Source: Desulfobacterales bacterium GWB2_56_26 (GTDB taxonomy: Bacteria > Desulfobacterota > Desulfobulbia > Desulfobulbales > Desulfocapsaceae). Taken from it: 60,302 bases of DNA. A program made the translations under genes and the position numbers. The notes under the pieces are model-generated. The model saw only the letters and a program-made list of their open reading frames with translations, did no database searches and was not told the origin of the DNA. This document shows positions 25,638 to 36,890 of the stretch, one piece after another; position 1 is the stretch's first letter; each line of letters starts with the position of its first letter. The stretch spans positions 319 through 60,620 of the forward strand of contig MGTI01000020.1 in assembly GCA_001799365.1 (NCBI GenBank), in the 5' to 3' direction.

Positions 25638-25895
25638 ATGAGTGATTTTAAAAAGGTTCCAGACAATGTTGTCCCGAAAACAATACTTGATGCGAAGGGA
25701 CTGAGTTGCCCGATGCCGCTTCTACGGACAAAAAAAGAGATCGGTAAGCTCGCCTCCGGAGAAATACTTCAGGTAGATGGTACTGATCCAGGCTCACGCA
25801 ATGACATCCCCGGCTGGTGCGAAAGAGCCGGTCATACTTATGTAGGTGAGAGAGAAGGTGCTGGATTTATTTCCTTCTTTATTAAAAAAGGATAA
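25638..25895 (+). CDS. tusA: TusA-family sulfur carrier protein
   Basis: A cytoplasmic sulfur carrier of 85 residues, start at 25638 after AGGAGAACGATT. The TusA signature is LDAKGLSCPMPLLRTKKEI with the persulfide-accepting Cys24. A second cysteine, Cys61, is in IPGWCERAGH, and the C-terminus GAGFISFFIKK matches the family. In sulfur-oxidising and disproportionating bacteria TusA passes sulfane sulfur to or from DsrE-type proteins. It lies divergent from the YedE-like transporter and upstream of DsrE-like genes, with a hairpin terminator in between, which suggests that tusA is made in excess of the downstream genes. Confidence 0.93.
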   Translation: MSDFKKVPDNVVPKTILDAKGLSCPMPLLRTKKEIGKLASGEILQVDGTDPGSRNDIPGWCERAGHTYVGEREGAGFISFFIKKG

Positions 25896-25936
25896 TGCTG
25901 TTTTGGTGTATTTGTAAGGATCGTTAACACAAACTC

Positions 25937-25989
25937 ATACTCTAAATACGTTCAGTTTATGTTTCTGTTCGTGTTTAGAGTATTTTTTT
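25937..25989 (+). terminator. Hairpin with T run between tusA and the DsrE-like genes
   Basis: A 14-base stem with one mismatch (ATACTCTAAATACG with CGTGTTTAGAGTAT), a 19-base loop, and seven Ts directly after. It is 41 bases after the tusA stop and 51 bases before the next start. No clear promoter follows it, so it probably acts as a partial terminator that lowers expression of the downstream genes relative to tusA. Confidence 0.75.
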
Positions 25990-26040
25990 ATCGAATGAGG
26001 CTAGAGAATAATTTATTACCTTCCTTTTGGAGGAACCAAC

Positions 26041-26355
26041 ATGGCAAAAAGCTTAGGTATATTCGTTACCACACCGGGCAGCCTGAACCACGTCATAGGT
26101 ATTACAAAAGCTGCTAAGAAAAAAGGTTCAACGGTAAAAGTCTTTTTTACCTGGAAAGCCACGACACTTGCAAAAGATCCCGCTTTTCCTGGTCTTTGCG
26201 AACTTGCCGATGATGTCTCCATATGCGTCGACAGCTACAAAAAACAAGGGTTTTCTGTCGATGACGTACCGGTCGGTCTCACTCCGAAAAAAATGGCTAC
26301 ACAAGCCCAACATGGCATAATTATAGAAGACTTTGACTGTTATTTAAGTCTGTAA
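26041..26355 (+). CDS. DsrE-like small sulfur-relay protein, first
   Basis: A 104-residue protein with a strong ribosome binding site (TTGGAGGAACCAAC). The beginning SLGIFVTTPGSLNHVIGITKAAKKKGSTVKVFFTWKA has the alternating strand-helix pattern of the DsrE/F (YchN) fold. Cysteines lie at residues 53, 62 and 100; Cys100 in DFDCYLSL is near the C-terminus. The conserved Cys position of DsrE cannot be aligned by eye with certainty. Thirteen bases separate it from the next gene. Cluster context supports a role in passing sulfane sulfur with TusA. The DsrE-like call is moderate. Confidence 0.65.
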   Translation: MAKSLGIFVTTPGSLNHVIGITKAAKKKGSTVKVFFTWKATTLAKDPAFPGLCELADDVSICVDSYKKQGFSVDDVPVGLTPKKMATQAQHGIIIEDFDCYLSL

Positions 26356-26368
26356 GGAGGATTGTGAT

Positions 26369-26671
26369 ATGAGCTATAAAAAGGTATGTCTTTTGTACAG
26401 GCACCCGGATTACGCCATTGACGGCATACGGTCAGCTTTGGGACTCGCAGTCGAAAATATGTATGCGTACGGTGTCGTCATGGATACAGAGATCCCAAAA
26501 CTGGACGAGTTAACGCAGGAAAGCATAGAAATGCTCCGCGATATGGAGGGTGAAGTATATTCAACGGTGCCCGCCAATGTCGAGAAGAACGGATTCGAGG
26601 CTCTAACTCTCGAAGAACTCGGTGAAAAACTTCGTGATATGACTCATATAATCCCGTACGGATTAAAATAA
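26369..26671 (+). CDS. Conserved small protein of the sulfur cluster (DsrE/F-like)
   Basis: A 100-residue protein starting after AAGGAGGATTGTGAT. It opens VCLLYRHPDYAIDGIRSALGLAVENMYAYGVVMDTEIP, resembling a DsrE/DsrF strand-helix-strand unit, and has one cysteine, Cys7. The centre is acidic (residues 43-90) and the end is MTHIIPYGLK. It is probably a partner of the preceding DsrE-like protein, in the way that TusD, TusC and TusB form a heterohexamer. The fold assignment is by pattern only. Confidence 0.6.
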   Translation: MSYKKVCLLYRHPDYAIDGIRSALGLAVENMYAYGVVMDTEIPKLDELTQESIEMLRDMEGEVYSTVPANVEKNGFEALTLEELGEKLRDMTHIIPYGLK

Positions 26672-26688
26672 TTCAAGGAGCATTGACT

Positions 26689-26862
26689 ATGAAAATATTG
26701 AATATTTATAAATCCGCCCCGGACGAGACAGTCCAGAAGCTGGTCAAAATAGTCACCCGGGACCGGGAATCGGATTCTTTTGACCTGAATATAGAAAAGC
26801 CGGATTATGATGTCTTGGTTGACAAAATTTTTGCAGCGGATCAAACCATCTGCTGGTGGTGA
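26689..26862 (+). CDS. 57-residue protein ending in Cys-Trp-Trp, last gene of the sulfur cluster
   Basis: A short gene preceded by TCAAGGAGCATTGACT, 17 bases after the previous stop, running to TGA at 26860-26862. The protein begins MKILNIYKSAPDETVQKLVKIV, has a charged middle and ends AADQTICWW, with a single Cys55. DsrH/TusB proteins are also short and end in a Trp-containing tail, so a reduced DsrH-like role is possible. I do not recognise a family. Good spacing, a strong ribosome binding site and placement in the cluster support it being real. Confidence 0.6.
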   Translation: MKILNIYKSAPDETVQKLVKIVTRDRESDSFDLNIEKPDYDVLVDKIFAADQTICWW

Positions 26863-26887
26863 TAATATTTCCTCATCGCCCTGTTAC

Positions 26888-26924
26888 AAGACCCGATTGA
26901 TCTAATTCTGCTCGATCGGGTCTT
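26888..26924. terminator. Bidirectional hairpin between the sulfur cluster and the serine hydrolase gene
   Basis: AAGACCCGAT pairs with ATCGGGTCTT around a 17-base loop. The right arm overlaps the last codons of the serine hydrolase. Flanking T/A-rich stretches are short. Confidence 0.5.
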
Positions 26925-28032
26925 CGTCTTTCGTTAGATATTTCATTATCGTATCGTGAAGAAGGGGTCTTAATCTCCTGATAGGTGCGGGATCGTCTCC
27001 CATAAGTACTCTGTTGGTGAGCAGGACAATTGCCAAACCTTTAGCAATATCCAGCCAGAAGGAAGTTCCGGTAAAACCTAAGTGACCTACTGTTGTTGCC
27101 GAAAATAGCCTTCCGCTGCTTGAAGTCCCCAAAGAAGGAGTATCAAAACCATAGGTCCAGGTCGATCCCGACCTTTTAGTTAAGAATTCTCTGAGAATAT
27201 CCGCTCCGTAGGCGGGATGTTTCTTTATCCCCCTGTATTGCAGCAACAGGTTTTCGAGCAGTGATAAAACGCCGGAGGCGGTGCCGAAGAGGCCCGCGTG
27301 TCCGGCTACCCCACCTAGCATCCGGCAGTTATCATCATGAACTATGCCGCAGAGCCTCTTTCCCGACCAGTTGCATACTCCCGTAACGGCGTAGACCTCG
27401 CTTCCCAAATCACCCGGGCCTGGAAAGAACAACTTTTTTTGCAGACCCATCGGTTGCGCTATCTCTTCTTGCCAGAAGTCAGCCAGGGACTTTTTTGTTA
27501 TTTTTTCTAACAAACATCCCAGGAGGATGAACCCAAGGTCACTGTAAAGAGTGTTGCTGCCTGGCTGAAACACTAAATTTTCACTACATATCAATCTGAC
27601 GATTGCTTCGTTTCTATCACTTTGTTGACATTCAGCAAGCACCTTGTAATACGGTTTATGAGCCGGCAGGCCAGAAGAATGACTGAGCAGCATGGACAGG
27701 CGGATCATTCCTATTTCGCTTCTTATCTCATTAAAATATTTACCTAATTCATCTTCAAGCCGTAGTTTACCTTTTTCAACCAGAGTCATGACCGAGAGAG
27801 CGGTGACCAGAGGTTTTGTTAACGAAGCAAGATCATAGATCGTTGCCTTGTCTACTCTTCTGCCTTCCTCATGGCGATCAGTGCAGCCAAAGTGATGGGT
27901 ATGTTGATATGCCTTACCTTTTTCGAAATTGAGATAACCAATCGAACATCCTGAAAACACATTATTTTTCAGAGATTCAGAAATGATTTTGGTAAGTTCT
28001 TCCAACAGGTTTCTCTTAGACCGTTTTTCCAT
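26902..28032 (-). CDS. Beta-lactamase/class C-like serine hydrolase
   Basis: A 376-residue serine hydrolase of the beta-lactamase/transpeptidase-like superfamily. The nucleophile motif SxxK is in LASLTKPLV (about residue 71), the Tyr motif in TLYSDLGFILLG (YxN replaced by YSD), and the third motif is HLGFTGTSFWLD. There is no signal peptide, so it is probably cytoplasmic, unlike true beta-lactamases. Substrates of such proteins are mostly unknown (esters, D-peptides). It is convergent with the sulfur cluster and divergent from dnaN across a 356-base AT-rich gap. Confidence 0.85.
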   Translation of the reverse strand: MEKRSKRNLLEELTKIISESLKNNVFSGCSIGYLNFEKGKAYQHTHHFGCTDRHEEGRRVDKATIYDLASLTKPLVTALSVMTLVEKGKLRLEDELGKYFNEIRSEIGMIRLSMLLSHSSGLPAHKPYYKVLAECQQSDRNEAIVRLICSENLVFQPGSNTLYSDLGFILLGCLLEKITKKSLADFWQEEIAQPMGLQKKLFFPGPGDLGSEVYAVTGVCNWSGKRLCGIVHDDNCRMLGGVAGHAGLFGTASGVLSLLENLLLQYRGIKKHPAYGADILREFLTKRSGSTWTYGFDTPSLGTSSSGRLFSATTVGHLGFTGTSFWLDIAKGLAIVLLTNRVLMGDDPAPIRRLRPLLHDTIMKYLTKDEDPIEQN

Positions 28033-28388
28033 GCTCAGTTCTATTATTCTGTTGAATATTTTACCTAATTTTACTAGATTGTATGAGTGGTTCGCTGTAT
28101 ATATATCTCTGATATTTCGTGGAAATATGTCACCTTCTTATTATTCCACCATTCCTTGTCAGTGCACTTATCAACAGACTGTCAACAGCAGAATGTTTAA
28201 TGCTGGTGGATGCTCTGTTTGTAATACTGTTCATAAATTTTCTCCAACAAAATAATTTTTAAATAAACCTCGTTATGTTGAAAAATTAGTTTGAAAAAAC
28301 AAAGAGATATACATTTATTACACACTTTCAGCGCACTAATAAGAGTAAAAGAAAGATAAATAAAGGTAAGACAAAAGGAGTCTCTTTT
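28033..28388. other. AT-rich intergenic region upstream of dnaN, possible origin-related sequence
   Basis: No gene is seen in these 356 bases. One near-consensus DnaA box, TTATCAACA, lies at 28168-28176. A run rich in A and T follows at about 28225-28330. The dnaN ribosome binding site AAGGAGTCTCTTTT is at the right end. The position beside dnaN and gyrB fits an origin-proximal site, but one box is not enough to call oriC. Confidence 0.35.
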
Positions 28389-29519
28389 ATGCCATTGAAA
28401 TTTACCGTATCACAAAACAACCTTCTTGAAGGCCTTAACAGCCTCCAGAATATAACGAATAAAAAAGGTACGTTAGCTATTCTTAACAATGTTTTAATAG
28501 AGTCAACCGGAGGAGGGCTGCTTTTAACGGGGACAGATTTGGAGGTAGGATTGCGAATTGTCATTCCTGCTGAAATCCAGGACGAAGGATCCCTTACCTT
28601 ACCTTCCAAGAAAATTTTCGAGATAGTCAGGGAGTCGGGTTCGCAACTTATCTCTATTGAAGAAAGTGAAAATAGCTGGGTCATCATAAGGGCCGGACTC
28701 AGTACCTATAATCTTGCCGGGATGCCAAGCGATGAATTTCCAGAATTCCCGGAATACGACCAAGAGAATTTTATTTCCTTTGAATCACACATCTTTCTCG
28801 AACTTATAGAGAAAGTTATCTTCTCGATCGCCAATGAGCAAGAGAATATGTACTCCTTGACATCGGTTCTCTTCGAGAAGGATAAAATCGGCGATTCTCA
28901 TTACTTACGGATGGTTTCCTCGGATGGTCACAGGCTTTCTATCATGCAGAAAGAAGTTGCGGCAGATGTCGAAAAACTCCTTCTGAATAACGTAACACTG
29001 ATACCTAAAAAAGGAATACATGAGTGGAAAAAGTTTTGTGAAAACAGGGACACCATCGACTTATCGTTCGAAAAGAAACAGCTTGTTCTGCGGGATAAGA
29101 ACGCGATTATGATAATACGCCTGAAAGGCGGAGAATTCCCACAATATTCAGCCATCGTTGAGGCAATAGAACTTTCCAACTGTCTGAAAATAAAAAGAAT
29201 ACCTTTTTTAGAATCGCTGAAAAGAATAAATCTTTTCACAGAAGATATCTTCCATACCATCCAACTGAAGGTGGAACGAGAAAAGATGATTCTCTCCTCC
29301 CAGAATGCCGACCTGGGCAATGCCAAGGATGAGCAAGCCATTTCATATGAAGGGGACCCGCTCACGCTTGGGTTCAACTGCCGTTACTTTATCGAAACCT
29401 TAGGGGTTATGGACTGTGAAACAGTCGAGGCATACATAAACAGCAATAGCAGTCCGTGTCTTATGAAATCTGATGACGATAAAGGCTTCATCAGTATCAT
29501 CATGCCAATGCAGTTGTAA
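28389..29519 (+). CDS. dnaN: DNA polymerase III beta subunit (sliding clamp)
   Basis: The ring-shaped processivity clamp. The protein has 376 residues, normal for the family, with three clamp domains. Recognisable parts are LKFTVSQNNLLEGLNSLQNITNKKGTLAILNNVLIE at the N-terminus, NLAGMPSDEFPEFPE, RMVSSDGHRLS, LKGGEFPQYSAIV and the C-terminal PCLMKSDDDKGFISIIMPMQL. dnaA is not the left neighbour (a serine hydrolase gene is), so the usual dnaA-dnaN-recF-gyrB order is broken: dnaN is followed directly by gyrB and gyrA. A hairpin repeat starts two bases after the stop codon. Confidence 0.96.
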   Translation: MPLKFTVSQNNLLEGLNSLQNITNKKGTLAILNNVLIESTGGGLLLTGTDLEVGLRIVIPAEIQDEGSLTLPSKKIFEIVRESGSQLISIEESENSWVIIRAGLSTYNLAGMPSDEFPEFPEYDQENFISFESHIFLELIEKVIFSIANEQENMYSLTSVLFEKDKIGDSHYLRMVSSDGHRLSIMQKEVAADVEKLLLNNVTLIPKKGIHEWKKFCENRDTIDLSFEKKQLVLRDKNAIMIIRLKGGEFPQYSAIVEAIELSNCLKIKRIPFLESLKRINLFTEDIFHTIQLKVEREKMILSSQNADLGNAKDEQAISYEGDPLTLGFNCRYFIETLGVMDCETVEAYINSNSSPCLMKSDDDKGFISIIMPMQL

Positions 29520-29521
29520 GG

Positions 29522-32041
<2,520 letters not shown>

Positions 32042-32083
32042 CGGCAACCTCCGCAATAAACATCTCTTAGAAGAAATTCTTTT

Positions 32084-34621
32084 ATGAATATAGAAACTGA
32101 AGCAGATAAAGAAGCATTTTCGACAATCTCCATTGAGAAGGAGCTCAAAAAATCGTATCTCGAATACGCAATGAGTGTCATTGTCGGAAGAGCCTTACCG
32201 GATGTGCGGGACGGGCTAAAACCTGTACACAGAAGAGCCATCTTCGCCATGCGTGAACTTGGGGTCTTTTACAATAGGCCATACGTTAAATCCGCAAGAA
32301 TCGTCGGTGATGTGATAGGTAAATTTCATCCCCACGGCGATACGGCCGCTTACGATACAATCGTCCGCATGGCTCAGGGTTTTTCCATGAGATACCCGCT
32401 TGTAGACGGACAAGGTAACTTCGGCTCGATGGATGGTGATTCACCGGCAGCAATGCGGTACACCGAGGCGAGGATGACCCGAATAGACAAGGAGATAGTA
32501 GACGATCTCGACAAGGAAACCGTAGATTGGGTTCCCAACTATGACAACTCTCTCGCCGAGCCATCGGTGATGCCAAGCAAAGTACCGAACTTGCTCATAA
32601 ACGGATCTTCTGGTATCGCAGTTGGCATGGCTACCAATATTCCGCCGCACAACCTGACGGAAGTAATAGATGCGCTGATCGCCTTGATTGATGACCCTAA
32701 TCTCACAGTGTATCAGATCATGTCGATAATAAGTGGGCCGGATTTCCCGACAGGAGGTCAAATATGCGGCAGAGCCGGAATACGTGAGGCATATGAAACC
32801 GGCAAGGGCGTCATCATTATGAGGTCCGTCACTCATATCGAAAAATTAAAGGAAGGAAAGAGAGAGGCGATAATTGTTACGGAAATTCCCTATCAGGTGA
32901 ATAAAGCAGTTCTGGTCGAAAAGATAGCAGAGCTTGTCAAAGACAAAAAAATCAACGCGATTAGCGAAGTACGAGACGAATCAGACCGGCACGGATTACG
33001 AATTGTTATCGAGTTGAAAAAGGATGAAATAGCTGAGATAGTTATTAATCAGCTCTTTATCATGACACAGATGCAGAAGTCTTTTGGTATAATCCTTCTG
33101 GCAATCGTCAATAACAGGCCGGAGATCCTCAACCTTAAGCAAGTCCTCGAGCACTTTGTCATGCACCGCAAGGTAGTGGTGTATCGCCGGACTGCATTCG
33201 AGCTCAAAAAGGCTGAAGAGAAGGCCCATATCTATGAAGGACTGAGTATTGCCGTCAACAATATTGACGACATTGTCGCCCTGATAAAGGGGTCAAAAAA
33301 CCCACAGGAAGCCAAAGAGGAACTCAAGAGCCGATATAGCCTGAGCGATATTCAGGCTCAGACAATTCTCGACATGAGGCTGCAAAGACTCACTGGATTG
33401 GAAAGAGAGAAAATTCTCAGCGACTATGAACAAATAATTATTGAAATACGGAAACTTACAGAAATTCTCGGTGATGAAAACCTGATAATGAAAATTATCA
33501 AAGATGAGTTTTTTCTGCTCAAGGAAACGTATGGCGATGATCGCAGAACGGAAATTATCGATGCAGCCGACGAATTTCTGCCGGAAGATCTCATTGCGCC
33601 GGAAGACATGGCCGTGACTGTAACACATTCAGGCTATATCAAGAGAAATCCGGTTTCCCTGTACAGATCGCAGCAGCGAGGTGGAAAGGGTGTTACCGGA
33701 GTGAAGAATATAGAAGAAGATTTTGTTTCGAGCCTCTACGTTGCCTCAACTCTTGATACTTTCTTATTCTTCACCAACCATGGCAAAGTGTTCTGGCGGA
33801 AAGTCTATGAGTTGCCCCTGGCCGGAAGAACAGCAAGGGGCAAAGCAATCGTAAACCTGCTCAACCTGGCTGAAGATGAAAAAATTGCTGCAATTCTGCC
33901 GATCAAGAGCTTCGATGATGATAGCAATAACAAAACAATTCTCATGGTTACCAAGCACGGCAGAATTAAAAAGACCAGCCTTCAGGAGTTCAAGAGGCCG
34001 CTCAGTAAGGGCAAGAGGGCTCTGACCATTAATGAAGGGGATGAGATTATTGCTGCTCATGTTCTCACAGGAAAGGATACCGTATTGCTGGTAACCCAAC
34101 AGGGAATGTGCATTCACTTCGAGGAAACCGACCTGAGGACAATGGGGAGAACAGCTGCCGGAGTAAGAGGCATAACCTTGAAAAGTGATGACGAGGTGGT
34201 AAGTGCCATTGTTATTAATTCAGATAATTCCATTCTGATCATCACAGAGAACGGCTATGGAAAAAGAAGTCCTATTGATGAATATAGGTTACAGAGAAGA
34301 GGTGGTCGAGGAGTAATCGGTATCAAGCGCAGTGTCAGAAATGGTAATGTTATTGCTGCCAAACAGATAGATAATGAAGAAGAAGTTATTCTTATCGCCG
34401 ATTCGGGCAAGATGATCAGAATGGATCTCAGTTCAATAAGGGTCATCGGCAGAAGCACTCAGGGAGTAAGACTCATCAATTTGGAAGAGAATGAAAAAGT
34501 TGTCGGAATGGACAGTGTGGCCAAAGATAGAACCGAAGAAGATGAGTACCAGGAGGGTAGCGGAGAGGAGCAAATAAACTTAGGCGATGATGTCGATAGA
34601 AGTGAGGAAAATGGAGAATAA
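32084..34621 (+). CDS. gyrA: DNA gyrase subunit A
   Basis: The DNA cleavage subunit, 845 residues. [31 protein letters not shown] opens the winged-helix region. The quinolone-determining segment is [15 protein letters not shown], with Thr where E. coli has Ser83. The catalytic Tyr lies in [10 protein letters not shown]. The C-terminal beta-pinwheel carries the GyrA-box [10 protein letters not shown], with related blades such as GRTARGKAI and GRTAAGVRG. The acidic tail ([13 protein letters not shown]) is typical. Its last codons overlap the gpsA start by 11 bases. Confidence 0.97.
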   Translation: MNIETEADKEAFSTISIEKELKKSYLEYAMSVIVGRALPDVRDGLKPVHRRAIFAMRELGVFYNRPYVKSARIVGDVIGKFHPHGDTAAYDTIVRMAQGFSMRYPLVDGQGNFGSMDGDSPAAMRYTEARMTRIDKEIVDDLDKETVDWVPNYDNSLAEPSVMPSKVPNLLINGSSGIAVGMATNIPPHNLTEVIDALIALIDDPNLTVYQIMSIISGPDFPTGGQICGRAGIREAYETGKGVIIMRSVTHIEKLKEGKREAIIVTEIPYQVNKAVLVEKIAELVKDKKINAISEVRDESDRHGLRIVIELKKDEIAEIVINQLFIMTQMQKSFGIILLAIVNNRPEILNLKQVLEHFVMHRKVVVYRRTAFELKKAEEKAHIYEGLSIAVNNIDDIVALIKGSKNPQEAKEELKSRYSLSDIQAQTILDMRLQRLTGLEREKILSDYEQIIIEIRKLTEILGDENLIMKIIKDEFFLLKETYGDDRRTEIIDAADEFLPEDLIAPEDMAVTVTHSGYIKRNPVSLYRSQQRGGKGVTGVKNIEEDFVSSLYVASTLDTFLFFTNHGKVFWRKVYELPLAGRTARGKAIVNLLNLAEDEKIAAILPIKSFDDDSNNKTILMVTKHGRIKKTSLQEFKRPLSKGKRALTINEGDEIIAAHVLTGKDTVLLVTQQGMCIHFEETDLRTMGRTAAGVRGITLKSDDEVVSAIVINSDNSILIITENGYGKRSPIDEYRLQRRGGRGVIGIKRSVRNGNVIAAKQIDNEEEVILIADSGKMIRMDLSSIRVIGRSTQGVRLINLEENEKVVGMDSVAKDRTEEDEYQEGSGEEQINLGDDVDRSEENGE

Positions 34622-35630
34622 GTCCCAGATTGCCGTAATGGGAGCAGGTTCCTGGGGAACCGCATTGGCAATTTTATTAGCGCAGAAGGGACATGAGGTG
34701 CGGCTTTGGGGGCATAATCATGAACATATTGATCTGCTCGTTGTCGATAGGGAAAACAAACGATATCTCCATGGTCGCGCATTTCCTGATAATCTTAGTC
34801 CCACGAGAGAACTCGAAAAAGCTATAAAAGGTGCAAGAATTGTGCTCATGGTTGTTCCGTCACACGCTTTCCGGCTGGTCTTTCAAGGCGTTGCACCTTT
34901 ACTGCAGGACAAAACGAGGGTCATATCGGCTGTTAAAGGGATTGAAAACAAGACCCTGAAAACCATGTCCCAGATCATTGAAGAAATACTGATGGGACAT
35001 GATATTTTAAAGAGGGATATACAGATAGGGGTGTTATCCGGACCGTCTTTCGCGGAAGAGGTTGCCAGTGGCGTCCCGACCGCAGTGACGCTCGGATTTT
35101 CTGACTTGGACACTGCCAGAAGTCTACAGGAGATTTTGGCGACGGACTCCTTCAGAATTTATATAAGCCGGGACGTGATTGGGCTAGAGGTAAGTGCGGC
35201 GTTAAAGAATATCGTGGCAATTGCAGCAGGGGTTTGCGATGGCCTGGGGTATGGTCTCAATACCAGGGCGGCATTGATTACCCGAGGGTTGGCTGAAATA
35301 CAACGGCTTGGAATGGCAATGGGAGCGGACACGTCCACCTTTGCAGGATTGAGTGGTCTGGGTGACCTGATCTTGACCTGTACAGGTAATCTCAGCAGAA
35401 ATAGGACGGTTGGCTTGATGCTGGGCCAAGGGAAAAGTCTCGGCCAGATAAAAAACGAAATGAAAATGGTCGCCGAAGGTATAAAGACAACAAAATCAGT
35501 CTACGATCTCGCCCAAAAGCTGCAGATAGAAATGCCCATTCTCGATCAGGTACACGGAATTCTCTATGAAGGGAAGAAATGCTCGGAAGCTGTAAAAGCT
35601 TTGCTCCAAAGGGAGTTAAAGCAAGAATAG
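34611..35630 (+). CDS. gpsA: Glycerol-3-phosphate dehydrogenase [NAD(P)+]
   Basis: Reduces dihydroxyacetone phosphate to sn-glycerol-3-phosphate for phospholipid synthesis. The ATG at 34611, preceded by GTGAGGAAA and overlapping the gyrA end, gives 339 residues; an ATG at 34587 is an alternative. Domains: the Rossmann N-terminus [35 protein letters not shown], the catalytic Lys in [14 protein letters not shown], and [23 protein letters not shown]. It is convergent with rdgB nine bases away. Confidence 0.95.
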   Translation: MENKSQIAVMGAGSWGTALAILLAQKGHEVRLWGHNHEHIDLLVVDRENKRYLHGRAFPDNLSPTRELEKAIKGARIVLMVVPSHAFRLVFQGVAPLLQDKTRVISAVKGIENKTLKTMSQIIEEILMGHDILKRDIQIGVLSGPSFAEEVASGVPTAVTLGFSDLDTARSLQEILATDSFRIYISRDVIGLEVSAALKNIVAIAAGVCDGLGYGLNTRAALITRGLAEIQRLGMAMGADTSTFAGLSGLGDLILTCTGNLSRNRTVGLMLGQGKSLGQIKNEMKMVAEGIKTTKSVYDLAQKLQIEMPILDQVHGILYEGKKCSEAVKALLQRELKQE

Positions 35631-35639
35631 AAAAAACGG

Positions 35640-36314
35640 TCAACTGTCGGACCAATCATTATTTTCAAACTGACTATGGTCCGGCTTTGGCGGTTTCTCT
35701 TCAAAAAGGCGTTGTTCAAGCCACTTCTTAATCATAAAAATCTCTTCTCTCACAGCTGATAGAGCCTTACCCCGATGGCTGACCTTGTTCTTGTCGGCCA
35801 TAGACATTTCTGCAAAGGTCTGACCAAGTTCTTCATAATAGAATAGAGGATCGTAGCCGAAGCCATTGGAGCCTCTTTTATCGTGAAGAATTTTTCCATT
35901 GCATTTGCCTTCATAGGTGAGGGCGGGGCCGGAGGGAACAGCGATGGATAGGACACATTGGAAGTAAGCGCGACGATCCTCAATACCATCAAGTTCCTCG
36001 AGCAGCTTTTGACAATTAGCCTCGTCTGTTGCATTCTCGCCTGCAAATCTCGCGGAATACACTCCCGGTGAGCCGCCAAGAGCCGGGACAACAAGGCCGG
36101 AGTCATCGGCAATTGCCGGTAATCCAAGAACTCTTGCAGTATGCAGCGCTTTTTTGTAGGCATTCTCGTCAAAGGTGGAGCCATCTTCAATGACTGGAGG
36201 GATCGGGCCGAAATCGGCCAGGGATAATACTTCGATCTGTAAGTCCTGGAGAATTTCCCGAAACTCTCTGAGCTTGTTCTTATTGGTAGTAGCAATAACG
36301 AGAAGAGAAAGCAT
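35640..36314 (-). CDS. rdgB: XTP/dITP pyrophosphatase (RdgB/HAM1 family)
   Basis: Removes non-canonical purine nucleotides (XTP, dITP) from the pool. The 224-residue protein has the family blocks LLVIATTNKNKLREFREIL, FDENAYKKALHTARVLGLPAIADDSGLVVPALGGSPGVYSARFAG, GSNGFGYDPLFYYEELGQTFAEMS and NKVSHRGKAL. The last 25 residues (FEEKPPKPDHSQFENNDWSDS) extend past the usual end and look disordered. It is followed on the minus strand by the gpsA 3' end and preceded by queH. Confidence 0.95.
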   Translation of the reverse strand: MLSLLVIATTNKNKLREFREILQDLQIEVLSLADFGPIPPVIEDGSTFDENAYKKALHTARVLGLPAIADDSGLVVPALGGSPGVYSARFAGENATDEANCQKLLEELDGIEDRRAYFQCVLSIAVPSGPALTYEGKCNGKILHDKRGSNGFGYDPLFYYEELGQTFAEMSMADKNKVSHRGKALSAVREEIFMIKKWLEQRLFEEKPPKPDHSQFENNDWSDS

Positions 36315-36337
36315 GGCGGTTAAATAGTTTGCTATTC

Positions 36338-36886
36338 TTAAGATTTTTTCTTACGAAGACTTTTATCATACCGTTCCTGTTCACTGTACAGGCAGCCACA
36401 GTAGGGTTGGCGATACATATTGAGGTCAATGGACCGATCAATACCGAATTGCCAACCAGTGCGAAAATCACGGTAGAGAAAATCGACCCCATGTGCCAAA
36501 GAAAGATTTTGACAAATTTCTGTAAGAACTGAGTGACGTTGGTACTTACTATACAACAGGGTAGTGGTAAAAGCATCAAATCCAAGGGTCTTGGCAAGAG
36601 AAGCTGTTTTTTCCAGGCGCAATAAGTAACATAATTGACATCTTTCCTCCTCATGAAACGCGACTTTTCGTATAAAATCACGAAGACCGTACTCTTTTTC
36701 AACAATCAAAGTAAGATTTGAGGCGGCAGAAAACTGTTCGAGAGTCGAAAGACGACGTTTAAATTCCTGAAAAGGGTGGATATTAGGATTAAAAAAAAAG
36801 CCCGTTACCTTACAGCCTTCTTGTTGCAGGGCTGTTAAGGGATAGATGGTGCAAGGGCCGCAGCAAACATGGAGCAACACTTTCAT
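36338..36886 (-). CDS. queH: Epoxyqueuosine reductase QueH
   Basis: Reduces epoxyqueuosine to queuosine in tRNA in organisms that use QueH rather than QueG. The 182-residue protein has the paired cysteine motifs LHVCCGPC at residues 6-13 and ERCQLCYLLRL near residue 80, which bind an Fe-S cluster and an additional metal. The block FTTTLLYSKYQRHSVL and the C-terminal YRQPYCGCLYSE complete the family pattern. It is 4 bases downstream of the NifA-like regulator's stop codon, so it may be cotranscribed with it. Confidence 0.93.
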   Translation of the reverse strand: MKVLLHVCCGPCTIYPLTALQQEGCKVTGFFFNPNIHPFQEFKRRLSTLEQFSAASNLTLIVEKEYGLRDFIRKVAFHEEERCQLCYLLRLEKTASLAKTLGFDAFTTTLLYSKYQRHSVLTEICQNLSLAHGVDFLYRDFRTGWQFGIDRSIDLNMYRQPYCGCLYSEQERYDKSLRKKKS

Positions 36887-36890
36887 TGCA

